A stretch of 64,000 bases of DNA, taken from NCBI GenBank assembly GCA_947474715.1, contig CANJJT010000010.1, forward strand, positions 10,139-74,138. The letters run 5' to 3'. The stretch's first letter is position 1; each line of letters begins with the position of its first letter. Below, piece by piece: positions 56,306 to 64,000 of the stretch. The notes beneath the pieces were generated by a model. It did not search any database and was not told the DNA's origin. It saw nothing but the letters and a program-made list of their open reading frames with translations. The DNA is from CAIYPG01 sp903864555. GTDB lineage: Bacteria > Pseudomonadota > Gammaproteobacteria > Burkholderiales > SG8-39. A program made the position numbers and the translations under genes.

Positions 56306-57115
56306 TTGGCCAAGCGCAAATCTCCGGCTAGTGCCACTGACACCAAGCACGTCACGGGCCATGACATCCAGGACGCATTCAACCCGAGCGTCCCGCTATA
56401 TCACCAGATCTACCTGCAATTGAAAGACGAACTGACTGATGGCATCTGGTATGGCAGCCAAAGCTTCTATGGCGAAGATGAACTGGCCAGAACCTATGGT
56501 GTCAGCAACATCACCGCCCGCAAGGTGCTGGGCAAGCTCGCCGAAGAAGGCCTGATCCAGAGGAGCCGCGGACGGCGCGCACGCGTGCTGGCGCAGCCGC
56601 CAGAAGAGCCGCGCACGCCTGCGCGCGCGGTGTTCCCGCTGGCAAAGTCCAAGTCCTTCACCTACAAAATCCTTTCCACCGGCATCGAAGTGGCGACGGC
56701 CGAAGCCTGCGCCGTGTTCGGCCTGCCGCCAGGCTCGAAGCTGTGGACCTGCCGGCGCCTCAGAACCCTGGAAGGACGGCGCCACAGCATCAGCTTCCAT
56801 GCCCAGCCCATCGAGATCGGGCAGAAGCACAAGCTGCAAAAACTGAAGTCATTGCCCATGTACCAGGCCATTACCGAAGCCGGCATCACCGTCACATCCA
56901 CCAGCCGCACCGTGGAGGCTCGTTTTCCGCCCCTGCTGGTGGCGCGTTACCTGGGGGTGAACACCCACGAGCCCATGCTGGTCTATACCTATGTACTCAT
57001 GGACAAGAACGGGGGAAACGTGAGCTGGTTGCGCATATTCGTCCATCCCAACGAGCGCATCCCTACCGAGTACATCAATTACCAAACCGGGTTCTGGAGC
57101 AATGATCAAAGATGA
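56306..57115 (+). CDS. GntR-family transcriptional regulator with UTRA-type effector domain
   Basis: 269 residues. An N-terminal winged helix (about 29-95) reads PLYHQIYLQLKDELTDGIWY, EDELARTYGVSNITARKVLG and KLAEEGLIQRSRGRRARV, classic for GntR. The C-terminal ligand domain (about 112-255) contains GSKLWTCRRLRTLEGRRHSI and RYLGVNTHEPMLVYTYVLMD, as in UTRA/HutC-type regulators. The only in-frame start before the DNA-binding domain is TTG 56306; an in-frame stop lies at 56270. It probably senses an acid or CoA ester of the neighbouring pathway and controls the divergent catabolic genes; this is inferred from position. Confidence 0.9.
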   Translation: MAKRKSPASATDTKHVTGHDIQDAFNPSVPLYHQIYLQLKDELTDGIWYGSQSFYGEDELARTYGVSNITARKVLGKLAEEGLIQRSRGRRARVLAQPPEEPRTPARAVFPLAKSKSFTYKILSTGIEVATAEACAVFGLPPGSKLWTCRRLRTLEGRRHSISFHAQPIEIGQKHKLQKLKSLPMYQAITEAGITVTSTSRTVEARFPPLLVARYLGVNTHEPMLVYTYVLMDKNGGNVSWLRIFVHPNERIPTEYINYQTGFWSNDQR

Positions 57116-57241
57116 AGGCATGCAACTTCCGGTGGCCCGCCCGATCCAACACTGGCGGCTTACCTGATAGGCCACCCGTTCAGGAGTAAACTGCCCGCCA
57201 GCCTCCACCCAGCGAGGCACCCGATCAAAGGAGGACTCAGC

Positions 57242-58180
57242 ATGGCTCATCTCGTGGCATTTGAAGACGTCAAGGTGACGCGCACCGAGCGCGACCTGCC
57301 CAACGGGCACAAGGCCTGGCGCACCGATTTCATCAAGCGCAAGAAGGAAGATCCGGACGGCCCCGTGGCCTTCCTCGCCGAGAGCTCGCCGCGGCGCGTG
57401 CTGCGCTCACACTTCCATGAGTGCGACCAGTTCCAGATCATCGCCAAGGGTGACGGCACGCTGGCCAAGCACAAGCTGGCCTTCGGCGGCATCCACTTCT
57501 CGCGCGCCTTCACCCCCTACGGCCCGATCACCAATGGAGAGGAAGGCATCGGCTTCATCACCCTGCGCAACAAACGCGATCCGGGGGGCGGCGCGCAGTA
57601 CGTGCCGGACCTGTCGGACAAGCTGAAGGCGGTGAAGAATCGCGCCCCCTGGCAGGTCACCGAGATGCCCACGTTCAAAGCGCTTGCTGCCGGCGAGAAC
57701 ACCAGCGTCGTGCCCTTCGAGGCCATGAAGGATGAGCGCGGCCTGGCGGGCTGGGCGGTGACCGTGCGTGCCAACACCAAGGCGGCCGCACCGGCACCCA
57801 CGGCCGACGGCCAGTACATCATCGTCACCAAGGGCAGTCTGCTCCACGACGGCCAGGAGAAGACCGGCCTTGCCGTGATCTGGGTCGGCGGTAACGAGAA
57901 GCCCTTCGAATTTCATGCCGGCACGAATGGCGTTGAAGCGGTGGTGCTGAACTTCCCGCACGAATCCGATGCGCCTGCCGCCAGGCCGGTCAACACCAAG
58001 CCGGACAACAGCGAGCTCAAGAGCTACCAGTGCCTGCTGTGCGCCGTGGTGTACGACGAGGAAGCCGGTATGCCGGAGCATGGCATCGCCCCGGGCACTC
58101 GCTGGGCCGATGTACCGGAAGACTTCGGCTGCCCGGACTGCGACGCGAAGAAGACCGACTTCGAACTGATCGAGTTCTGA
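57242..58180 (+). CDS. Cupin-like / rubredoxin fusion protein
   Basis: 312 residues; AAAGGAGG precedes the ATG. The first 245 residues look like two beta-barrel halves (RSHFHECDQFQIIAKGDGTL near 55-74, and YIIVTKGSLLHDGQEKTGLAVIWVGG near 191-216), resembling a bicupin. The last 55 are a complete rubredoxin with Cys264, Cys267 (YQCLLCAVVYDEEAG) and Cys297, Cys300 (FGCPDCDAKKTDFELIEF), which binds one iron. The first half has His57 and His59 as possible metal ligands. The fusion suggests an electron-fed metal oxygenase or a redox sensor; neither is proven. Confidence 0.82.
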   Translation: MAHLVAFEDVKVTRTERDLPNGHKAWRTDFIKRKKEDPDGPVAFLAESSPRRVLRSHFHECDQFQIIAKGDGTLAKHKLAFGGIHFSRAFTPYGPITNGEEGIGFITLRNKRDPGGGAQYVPDLSDKLKAVKNRAPWQVTEMPTFKALAAGENTSVVPFEAMKDERGLAGWAVTVRANTKAAAPAPTADGQYIIVTKGSLLHDGQEKTGLAVIWVGGNEKPFEFHAGTNGVEAVVLNFPHESDAPAARPVNTKPDNSELKSYQCLLCAVVYDEEAGMPEHGIAPGTRWADVPEDFGCPDCDAKKTDFELIEF

Positions 58181-58242
58181 GATCGCAGCAAGCCTGACCT
58201 CCCTGGTCAAAGGCTATTCGCCGATGTCCGGGGACTCCGCCG

Positions 58243-58499
58243 GTTAACCCCCTTGTCAAAGGGGGCCGACTCGTGAGCGCAGCGAACGAGCGGGGGGATT
58301 TTCGCCAGGCAGGCGAATCTGCCTGCCTTCGCAAAACCCTGTCGTGATTTCTGGATAGGGTTGTCGCCTTTCAGGCAGGGAGGCATCGGAGCACATCCCA
58401 TGCATCACCCAAGCGCCCATGGCGCACTACGAACGCAGCGGACGAAATCCCCCCGCGCGACTGCGTCGCGTCGGCCCCCTTTGACAAGGGGGTTAACAC
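58243..58499. repeat. Paired inverted palindromic repeat, copy C
   Basis: Left arm 58243-58302 and right arm 58445-58499 around a spacer of about 140 bp. Variable stems are CTCGT...ACGAG (left, with a purine-rich internal loop) and CGCGAC/GTCGCG (right). The outer flank TTCGCCGATGTCCGGGGA (58217-58234) matches flanks of copies B (inverted) and D. The spacer shares the GTCGCCTTTCAGGCAGGGAG-type block with copy D. Together with its flanks it fills the 417-bp gap between the cupin-rubredoxin gene and the next Bug gene; no gene is present there. Confidence 0.85.
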
Positions 58500-58597
58500 C
58501 GCGCGCAGCTGGCTACGCGCCGGTGATATCCATTGAACTGCACCGATCCGCGTAGGAAAATGGCCAGCAACCCATCCTTTCTGCCGGAGTGATCACC

Positions 58598-59575
58598 ATG
58601 CCTTTGCGACACCTGCCATCCCTGACCAGCGGCATCGCCTGCGCCCTCGCACTCATGCTGCCGCAGGCCGCAACGGCCCAGACCTACCCGACCAAGCCCA
58701 TCAAGCTGGTGCTGGCCCAGCCACCCGGTGGCGCCACCGACGTGTTCGCGCGCCTGATCACCCAGAAGATGACCGAATCCATGGGCCAGCCGGTGGTCAT
58801 CGAGTACAAGCCCGGTGCCAACAACATGATCGCCATCCAGGCGGTGGCGGCGGCGCCCAAGGACGGCTACACCCTGATGATGGGCACCACGGCGCTGGGC
58901 CTCAACCCCATCATGTACAAGAAGCTCAATTACAAGGTCGAGGACTTCGCGCCCATCTCGGTGGTGGCGCTGCCCTCTTTCGCCATGAGCATCTCCAAGA
59001 CGGTGCCGGCAAAGAACCTGCGTGAATTCGTCGACTACGTGAAGGCACGCCCGGGCAAGATCAACTACGGCACCCTCGGCCCGGGCAGCACCGGGCATCT
59101 GCTGGGCATGATGTTCGAGGAGATTGCAGGCATCAAGATGCAGGACGTCCCCTACAAGGGCGCGGCTGCCACGCTCACCGCACTGGTGGCGGGCGACATC
59201 TCGGTGTACTTCGACAACATCACCACCTCGGTGCCGCAGCATCGTTCCGGCGCCATCAACATCCTGGGCGTGACCGCCGAGCAGCGCGTGCCCGCGGCGC
59301 AGGACATTCCCACCATGAAGGAACAGGGCGTGCCCATGGTGGCGGCCAGCTGGTTCGGCATCCTCGCCCCGGCCGGCACGCCGCGGCCCATCATCCTCAG
59401 GCTGAACAAGGAAATCCAGGCTGCCGTCGCCTCCTCCGACTACCAGACCCGCCTCAATGCCTCGGGTGCCACGCCGGCGTCCTCGGCCTCACCCGAGGAG
59501 TTCGCCGCGCTGATCCAGAACCTGACCGAGCTGTGGGGCAGGATTCCGAAGCGGCTGGGGATGAGTTTCGACTGA
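58598..59575 (+). CDS. Bug/TctC-family periplasmic solute-binding protein
   Basis: 325 residues from the ATG at 58598, eight bases after CGGAG; a GTG at 58589 is also in frame. Signal peptide LTSGIACALALMLPQAATAQ. It is a close paralogue of the receptor at 55179-56186. Differences are concentrated in the ligand-facing loops, for example ITQKMTESMGQPVVIEYKPG against LTQKMGESMGQPVIIDHKPG, and EIAGIKMQDVPYKG against ESAGLDMLDIPYKG. This suggests a recent duplication with retuned specificity. The gene stands alone, convergent to the CoA-transferase operon. Confidence 0.95.
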   Translation: MPLRHLPSLTSGIACALALMLPQAATAQTYPTKPIKLVLAQPPGGATDVFARLITQKMTESMGQPVVIEYKPGANNMIAIQAVAAAPKDGYTLMMGTTALGLNPIMYKKLNYKVEDFAPISVVALPSFAMSISKTVPAKNLREFVDYVKARPGKINYGTLGPGSTGHLLGMMFEEIAGIKMQDVPYKGAAATLTALVAGDISVYFDNITTSVPQHRSGAINILGVTAEQRVPAAQDIPTMKEQGVPMVAASWFGILAPAGTPRPIILRLNKEIQAAVASSDYQTRLNASGATPASSASPEEFAALIQNLTELWGRIPKRLGMSFD

Positions 59576-59753
59576 AGCCGGACGGCAGGCGACAGACCAT
59601 CTGTGCTGCGGCCCGGGAGTCGCCTGAAGCCGCAGTGATTGTGATCAAATTACGGCGGTAGACCCTGCCATCAATAAGTCTGCCGACCGATTATTATCAG
59701 ATATCCAGGATCGATGACCATCGAGGCCGCTCGTCCTGCATGTCTGCGAGGCC

Positions 59754-60956
59754 TCAGCCGAACAAGACCCCTCCTGATCTGAGCTGGTTTATCTCCCCCT
59801 CCCCCAAGCCCAGCTCCCGCAATATCTCCGCATTGTGTTCACCCAGCGCAGGCGGCGCCCGGTCCGTCCCGGGGCCATCCACATCGCATGAATAAGGCGC
59901 GTTGAGCACGCGCGCCGGGCGGTTGAGGCCCGGGGTTCCTTCCAGGCTGAGGATGAAATCACGGTGCGCCATCTGTTCGCTGGCCAGCGCCTCGGCGATG
60001 GTGCGCACGCGCGAGGCGGCGACGTTCTCCTTCTTGAGGTGGCGTTCCCATTCAACGGCGCCGCGCGTGGACAGGGCGCGCTCGATCTCCTCGCGCAGTG
60101 CAGTGACATGGGTGGTGCGCGATGGCCAATCCTTGAAGCGCTCGTCGGCAGGCAAATCGGGCCGGCCGATGGCCTTGCAGAACTGCAGGAATTGCGGCTC
60201 GGTATTGACCACGAACATGAGGTAGTCATCGGCCGTCTTGAACATGTCGGAAGTGGGCCGGCGGCTCCAGGCCATGTTGCCCAGGCGTCCGGGCACCGGC
60301 TCGCCCATGAGCGAAAAGCTCACCACCTGCGACATCATGGAGATGGTGGCATCCACCATGGCGAGATCGATGTACTGTCCCTCGCCCGTGGCCAGGCGCC
60401 GGTAGAGCGCGGCCGAGATGGCCAGCGCCGCCGCCGCGCCGGTGGAGGCATCCGAGAAGGGAAAGCCCACGCGCAAGGGCCGGCCATCGGGCTCACCGGT
60501 GATGGACATCACGCCCGATGCCGCCTGCACCGCGCCATCGTAGGCGGTGGAACCGGCATCCGGCCCCTTCTGGCCATAGCCCGTCACGGAGCAGTAGACA
60601 ATGTCCGGCTTGATCTTCTTCACGTCCTCATAGCCCAGGCCCATGCGCGCCATGGCCCCGGGCCGGAAGTTCTCGACGATGACGTGCGCGGTGGGGATGA
60701 GCTTTTTCACCAGCGCGATGGCTTCGGGATTCTTCAGGTCGAGGCTCATGGAGCGCTTGCCGGCATTCAGGCTGAGAAAGGGCGCGCCAAATCCCGGCCC
60801 CAGCGGCGTGCCGAAGCTGCGTGACTCATCGCCTGTAGGCGGACGCTCGAACTTGATGACATCGGCACCGAGCAGCGCCAGTTGTTCCGTGGCAAAGGGC
60901 CCGGAGACCACCTGGGAAAAATCCAGAATGCGGATGCCCTCGAAAGCGCGTGACAT
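59754..60956 (-). CDS. Family III CoA-transferase (CaiB/BaiF)
   Basis: 400 residues from the ATG at 60956, which follows GAGAGAGG; the longer frame up to 61154 overlaps the upstream hydratase and is not credible. The catalytic Asp is Asp140 in GSTAYDGAVQAASG. Other segments are FEGIRILDFSQVVSGPFATEQ (N-terminus), LLGADVIKFERPPTGDESR (28-46), ENFRPGAMARMGLGYEDV (95-112) and GEHNAEILRELGLGE near the end. It lies 13 bp after an enoyl-CoA hydratase gene in a three-gene operon. It differs clearly from the CoA-transferase at 11.8-13.0 kb, so it is not a recent copy. Confidence 0.94.
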   Translation of the reverse strand: MSRAFEGIRILDFSQVVSGPFATEQLALLGADVIKFERPPTGDESRSFGTPLGPGFGAPFLSLNAGKRSMSLDLKNPEAIALVKKLIPTAHVIVENFRPGAMARMGLGYEDVKKIKPDIVYCSVTGYGQKGPDAGSTAYDGAVQAASGVMSITGEPDGRPLRVGFPFSDASTGAAAALAISAALYRRLATGEGQYIDLAMVDATISMMSQVVSFSLMGEPVPGRLGNMAWSRRPTSDMFKTADDYLMFVVNTEPQFLQFCKAIGRPDLPADERFKDWPSRTTHVTALREEIERALSTRGAVEWERHLKKENVAASRVRTIAEALASEQMAHRDFILSLEGTPGLNRPARVLNAPYSCDVDGPGTDRAPPALGEHNAEILRELGLGEGEINQLRSGGVLFG

Positions 60957-60969
60957 GTATGGCCCTCTC

Positions 60970-61740
60970 TCAGCTTTCGAACTTGGGTTTGCGCTTTTCC
61001 ACGAAGGCCTGCAGGCCTTCGCGGGTGTCGCGGCTTTTCGACAGCTCCACCGTGATGCCCTGCTCGAAGCGATAGGCCTCGCGCTCGGGCATTTCCTCCA
61101 CGGCATTGAAGGCAGCCTTGGCCTTGGCAATGACCAGCGGGCTTTTCGAGGCAATATCCTTCGCGATGTCCATGGCGGTGTCCATCAACTGCGCCGCGGG
61201 CACGCAGGCGGTGATGACGCCGAGGCGATAGAGCTCGGTGGCCGGGATGCGACGGCCGGTGTACCACATGTAACGCGCCCAGGAGCGCCCGAAGTGCGTG
61301 GTGCGCGATTTCATCCCGCCGGAAAGACCGACATCGACTTCGGTCATCTGGAACCAGGCATGGTCAGCGGCCAGCATGATGTCGCAGGAGAGCATCAGGC
61401 GAAAACCCGCGCCGATGGCCGGGCCGTTCACGGCGGCGATCACCGGCTTGGTGCAATCCTCGATGGCGTAGAAGAACTCCCGCGTGACGCGGTTGTGGCG
61501 CGTGTAGTCCCCGGGCTTGCTCACCAGGCCCACGCGCTCCTTCACATCCGCGCCCGCGGAGAACACCTTGCCCGCGCCGGTGAGGATGATCACGCGCACG
61601 TCGTCGCGGTCACCGCATTCGTCGAAGATGTCGATGGCCTCGTCGCGCGCGCGGCGGTTCTGCGCATTCACCGGCGGGCGGTCATAGGTGACGGTGGCAA
61701 TATGATTCTCCACGCTGAATTTGAAACACTCGTACGCCAT
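60970..61740 (-). CDS. Enoyl-CoA hydratase/isomerase family protein
   Basis: 256 residues; AAGGAAGG precedes the ATG. Crotonase fold: VTYDRPPVNAQNRRARDEAID, the oxyanion segment IILTGAGKVFSAGADVKERVG, and PVIAAVNGPAIGAGFRLMLSCDIMLA. The following segment TEVDVGLSGGMKSRTTHFG has Glu and Asp near the usual catalytic position. It lies between a Bug receptor and a CoA-transferase, 13 bp from the latter. It presumably hydrates or isomerises the CoA ester formed by that transferase. Confidence 0.93.
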   Translation of the reverse strand: MAYECFKFSVENHIATVTYDRPPVNAQNRRARDEAIDIFDECGDRDDVRVIILTGAGKVFSAGADVKERVGLVSKPGDYTRHNRVTREFFYAIEDCTKPVIAAVNGPAIGAGFRLMLSCDIMLAADHAWFQMTEVDVGLSGGMKSRTTHFGRSWARYMWYTGRRIPATELYRLGVITACVPAAQLMDTAMDIAKDIASKSPLVIAKAKAAFNAVEEMPEREAYRFEQGITVELSKSRDTREGLQAFVEKRKPKFES

Positions 61741-61833
61741 GGCGGGGCCTTCCTTGTGTAAAGGGTGGATCGGGCGCGATGCGCCCGGAAAGTGACGAAT
61801 GGGGAGCGGTGGGCCGGCGAACCGGCCGCGGCC

Positions 61834-62820
61834 TTACTGCATCGTGGCGCCGGTGGCCTTGATGATGGGGCCCCACTTGGCGCGCTCACGCGCGATGAGT
61901 GCGCGGATCTTCTCCGGCGTGCTGTCGGTCACCGGGTCGATATAGACGTTGAGCATCTCCGCCTGGAAGGCCGGGTCGCGCACCACCCTGGCCGTGACGC
62001 TTTCCAGGGTGCGCTGCACGCCCTGCGGCGTCTTCACCGGGGCCATCACCACCATGAAGGAGCCCGAGGTGAAACCGGGCAGGCCCGCCTCGGCGGAGGT
62101 CGGGATGTCGGGCAGGACCTTCGAGCGCGTCTCGGCCAGCTGGGCGAGCACACGCATCTTGCCCGAGCGGTGCTGCGGCACGATGGTGACAAAGCCGTCG
62201 ATGAATACCGGATGGATGCCGGCGATGGCATCCATCAGCGCCGGCGCACTGCCCTTGTAAGGCACATCGATGATGTTCACGCCGGCCAGCGTCTTGAACA
62301 GCTCACCGGCCAGGTGGGTGGGGCCGCCCACGCCGGAATGGCCGTAGGAGTATTTGCCCGGACTGGCCTTGAGCAGAGTGACTAGTTCCGAGAGACTTTT
62401 CGCGGGGAAATTCGGATTCACCGAGATCAGGTGCGAGGTGATGCCGATCAGGGAGATGTGGGCGAAGTCCTTGTCGATGTCGTAGGGCGTCTTCTGGTCC
62501 ATGAGCGGCAGGATGGCCACCGTGGAGGACGTGGCGAAAAACAGGGTATGGCCATCGGGGGTGGCGCGCGCCACTTCAGCCGCAGCGATGGCGCCCGAAG
62601 CACCGGCCTTGTTCTCCGGAATCATCTGCACCCCCTCGCGGCTCATGCGCTCGGCGTACTTGCGGGCGAACACATCGGTGGTCCCGCCGGGAGCGAAAGG
62701 GATGAGCAGGCGGACCGGGCGTGCAGGATATTCCTGCGCCATTGCAGAATTGAACAGCAGCGCGCCCGCCACGCCGATGCCGGCGATGGCGCCGGTGATT
62801 GCCCGTTGTGTCCTGCTCAC
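61834..62820 (-). CDS. Bug/TctC-family periplasmic solute-binding protein
   Basis: 328 residues from a GTG at 62820, preceded by GGAGG. Signal peptide AITGAIAGIGVAGALLFNSAMAQ. Landmarks are YPARPVRLLIPFAPGGTTDV, ENKAGASGAIAAAEVARATPDGHT, SPGKYSYGHSGVGGPTHLAGELF, NIIDVPYKGSAPALMDAIAG and TRSKVLPDIPTSAEAGLPG. It is the first gene of a three-gene operon with the enoyl-CoA hydratase and CoA-transferase. A palindrome in its promoter region (62872-62885) may be its operator. Confidence 0.95.
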   Translation of the reverse strand: MSRTQRAITGAIAGIGVAGALLFNSAMAQEYPARPVRLLIPFAPGGTTDVFARKYAERMSREGVQMIPENKAGASGAIAAAEVARATPDGHTLFFATSSTVAILPLMDQKTPYDIDKDFAHISLIGITSHLISVNPNFPAKSLSELVTLLKASPGKYSYGHSGVGGPTHLAGELFKTLAGVNIIDVPYKGSAPALMDAIAGIHPVFIDGFVTIVPQHRSGKMRVLAQLAETRSKVLPDIPTSAEAGLPGFTSGSFMVVMAPVKTPQGVQRTLESVTARVVRDPAFQAEMLNVYIDPVTDSTPEKIRALIARERAKWGPIIKATGATMQ

Positions 62821-62871
62821 GATGACCTCCGATCAGTAAATAGAATATTGGTCTTGCTCTGTGAAAACTTA

Positions 62872-62885
62872 GTGTCTGTTGACAC
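62872..62885. promoter_or_regulatory. Candidate operator palindrome upstream of the Bug-hydratase-CoA-transferase operon
   Basis: GTGTC-TGTT-GACAC, a perfect 5-bp inverted repeat with a 4-bp centre, lies 52 bp upstream of the GTG start, beside AT-rich sequence (TAGAATATTGG). TGTTAACAG at 62918-62926 is a second small palindrome. No matching regulator gene is adjacent. Confidence 0.35.
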
Positions 62886-63017
62886 TCACCGTGCGAGATG
62901 CGCGAGAAGCGCGCTGAATGTTAACAGACCCTGACACTGTGGCGATGGGGCGTCCATGACCATGCGCATGGCTGGATCGGTGAAAAATCTGGCCGGGAAT
63001 TCGACATTCGATCTATT

Positions 63018-63527
63018 TCAAGCACCACCAAACACCCACCCCTCCCTCTCCGCTGCCATCACGATCTGCGCGCAGGCCTCGGCATCGGACAGCGCATCAT
63101 GGTGGCGCAGCGTGATGCCCAGTTCGGCGCAGACATTGGGCAGACGCGTCGGACGGATGTTCCACTGCCTGCGGGCCAGTTGCACGGTGCAGACAAAAGG
63201 CAGTTCGGGCGGGGCCAGGCCGCCGGTGCGGCAGCAGGCGCCCAGCACGCCGCGGTCGAAGCTCGCATTGTGGGCAGCGAGGAAGTCGGCGCCATCGAGC
63301 AGGCCGCGCAAGCGCGGCCACAGCTTGTCGAAGCCTGGTGCGTCCTGCACGTCAGTCCAGGTAAGACCGTGGATGTGGGTGAAGGCAAAGTCCGGCGAGG
63401 GTGGGCAGATGAGGAAGTGTTCCCTGCGCTCGATCTTCCCGTCGGCCACGGTGACCATGCCGATGGCGCAGGCACTGTCGCGCGAGTAGGCGGCGGTTTC
63501 GAAATCGATGGCGACGAAGCGGCTCAC
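63018..63527 (-). CDS. 3'-5' exonuclease, DEDDh type (DnaQ-like)
   Basis: 169 residues from a GTG at 63527; the longer frame to 63617 crosses a repeat arm and is rejected. The exonuclease triad is complete: Asp8 and Glu10 in AIDFETAA, Asp91 in LAAHNASFDRGVL, and His143 with Asp148 in RHHDALSDAEA. It is about the size of stand-alone DnaQ-like proteins related to the DNA polymerase III epsilon subunit, without the C-terminal polymerase-binding tail, so it is probably a general DNA or RNA proofreading/turnover exonuclease. No ribosome site is obvious. Confidence 0.88.
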   Translation of the reverse strand: MSRFVAIDFETAAYSRDSACAIGMVTVADGKIERREHFLICPPSPDFAFTHIHGLTWTDVQDAPGFDKLWPRLRGLLDGADFLAAHNASFDRGVLGACCRTGGLAPPELPFVCTVQLARRQWNIRPTRLPNVCAELGITLRHHDALSDAEACAQIVMAAEREGWVFGGA

Positions 63528-63570
63528 CTTGGATCGAACCGGGTGGGCTGACTTGATGGGGCAGGGCTCA

Positions 63571-63940
63571 AATCCCCCCGCTCGTTCGCTGCGCTCACGG
63601 CTCGGCCACTTTGACAAGGTTCTTCGCCGATTTCCAGGGAAAGCATTTCCGGCAGGACTGCAGCGGTGGCCGCAGGCCTGGCAGGGCTGCCGGGGTTAAC
63701 CCCCTTGTCAAAGGGGGCCGACTGGCCGCAGGCCAGCGGGGGGATTTTGGCCAGCAAGGCTGGTCTCATGGCCTTTGGCCGACATTGCATGAACCCTAAG
63801 CACGGCTGTTGCCTTGCAGAGGGGAAGCACCGGAGGACACTCAGCGCCCGCATCCGGTCATGACTGGCGAACGATAAAGGCAGCGGGAGAGAATCCCCCC
63901 GCTCGTTCGCTGCGCTCACGAGTCGGCCCCCTTTGACAAC
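63571..63940. repeat. Paired inverted palindromic repeat, copy D (composite, right arm cut short)
   Basis: Three arms occur here: a diverged right-type arm (63571-63620), a good left arm (63695-63748, stem CTGGCC/GGCCAG) and a right arm (63891-63940, stem CTCGT...ACGAG) that stops after TTTGACAA. The flank TTCGCCGATTTCCAGGGA (63623-63640) matches those of copies B and C. It lies upstream of the exonuclease gene; no gene was seen in 63528-64000. Confidence 0.8.
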
Positions 63941-64000
63941 TAATCGTTACCCACATTTTTTGCTCATTTCGAGAAATTGATGCCAGTGGGGTTGTAAACA
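63939..64000. other. Unmatched sequence after the broken repeat arm
   Basis: Where every other right arm continues AAGGGGGTTAACAC, the sequence switches to CTAATCGTTACCCACATTTT and runs to the window end. It is less GC-rich than its surroundings. It could be the end of an inserted element whose body lies beyond the window; I cannot name it. Confidence 0.35.

Overview
The window is high-GC DNA with the gene style of a betaproteobacterium, most likely Burkholderiales. Three things suggest this: the block dacC - D-amino-acid aminotransferase - ybeD - lipB - lipA (2.2-6.8 kb), which is typical of that group; nine periplasmic receptors of the Bug/TctC family, a family greatly expanded in Bordetella, Cupriavidus and relatives; and a DesA-type desaturase with a long C-terminal extension. 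The order is inferred from gene content only. No rRNA, tRNA, CRISPR array, phage or complete insertion sequence was seen.

Layout. 0-0.8 kb: a Bug receptor cut by the window edge. 1-1.9 kb: a glycosyltransferase. 2.2-6.8 kb: cell-wall and lipoate-synthesis operon. 7.1-8.8 kb: fatty-acid desaturase and a small membrane protein. 9.2-13.0 kb: Bug receptor, an iron-ADH-like protein that has lost its metal ligands, and a family III CoA-transferase. 13.4-19.5 kb: a 1254-residue DUF748 envelope protein, a small unknown protein, a zinc-ribbon membrane protein with HExxH, a CheY-like receiver and the stump of an outer-membrane protein gene. 19.7-21.7 kb: Bug receptor plus Asp/Glu-racemase-like enzyme. 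21.9-23.9 kb: divergent formaldehyde/glyoxal detoxification pair (class III ADH, glyoxalase II). 24.1-26.3 kb: PilT-type ATPase and a flavin monooxygenase-like protein. 26.4-39.7 kb: a complete glycogen locus (glk, glgC, malQ, glgX, glgB, glgP, glgA). 40.3-42.1 kb: transglutaminase-like protein and an alpha/beta hydrolase without the usual serine.

42.1-53.1 kb is a nine-gene minus-strand operon: Bug receptor, NDP-forming acyl-CoA synthetase, two acyl-CoA dehydrogenases, NmrA-like protein, two more Bug receptors, MmgE/PrpD protein and enoyl-CoA hydratase. Divergent from it lie two tandem paralogous enoyl-CoA hydratases, another Bug receptor and a GntR-type regulator (53.3-57.1 kb). Together these look like uptake, CoA activation and beta-oxidation-like breakdown of an unidentified carboxylate. 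A similar smaller operon (Bug receptor, enoyl-CoA hydratase, CoA-transferase) occupies 59.8-62.8 kb. A cupin-like/rubredoxin fusion and a further Bug receptor lie between them, and a DEDDh exonuclease follows at 63.0-63.5 kb.

Two kinds of non-coding element stand out. One is a paired inverted palindromic repeat (four copies near 6.9, 39.9, 58.3 and 63.7 kb) whose inner stem changes sequence but stays base-paired. The other is a 199-bp MITE-like foldback element at 54.9-55.1 kb, with a degenerate relative after pilT. The right arm of the last paired repeat breaks off about 60 bp before the window end, as if something were inserted there.
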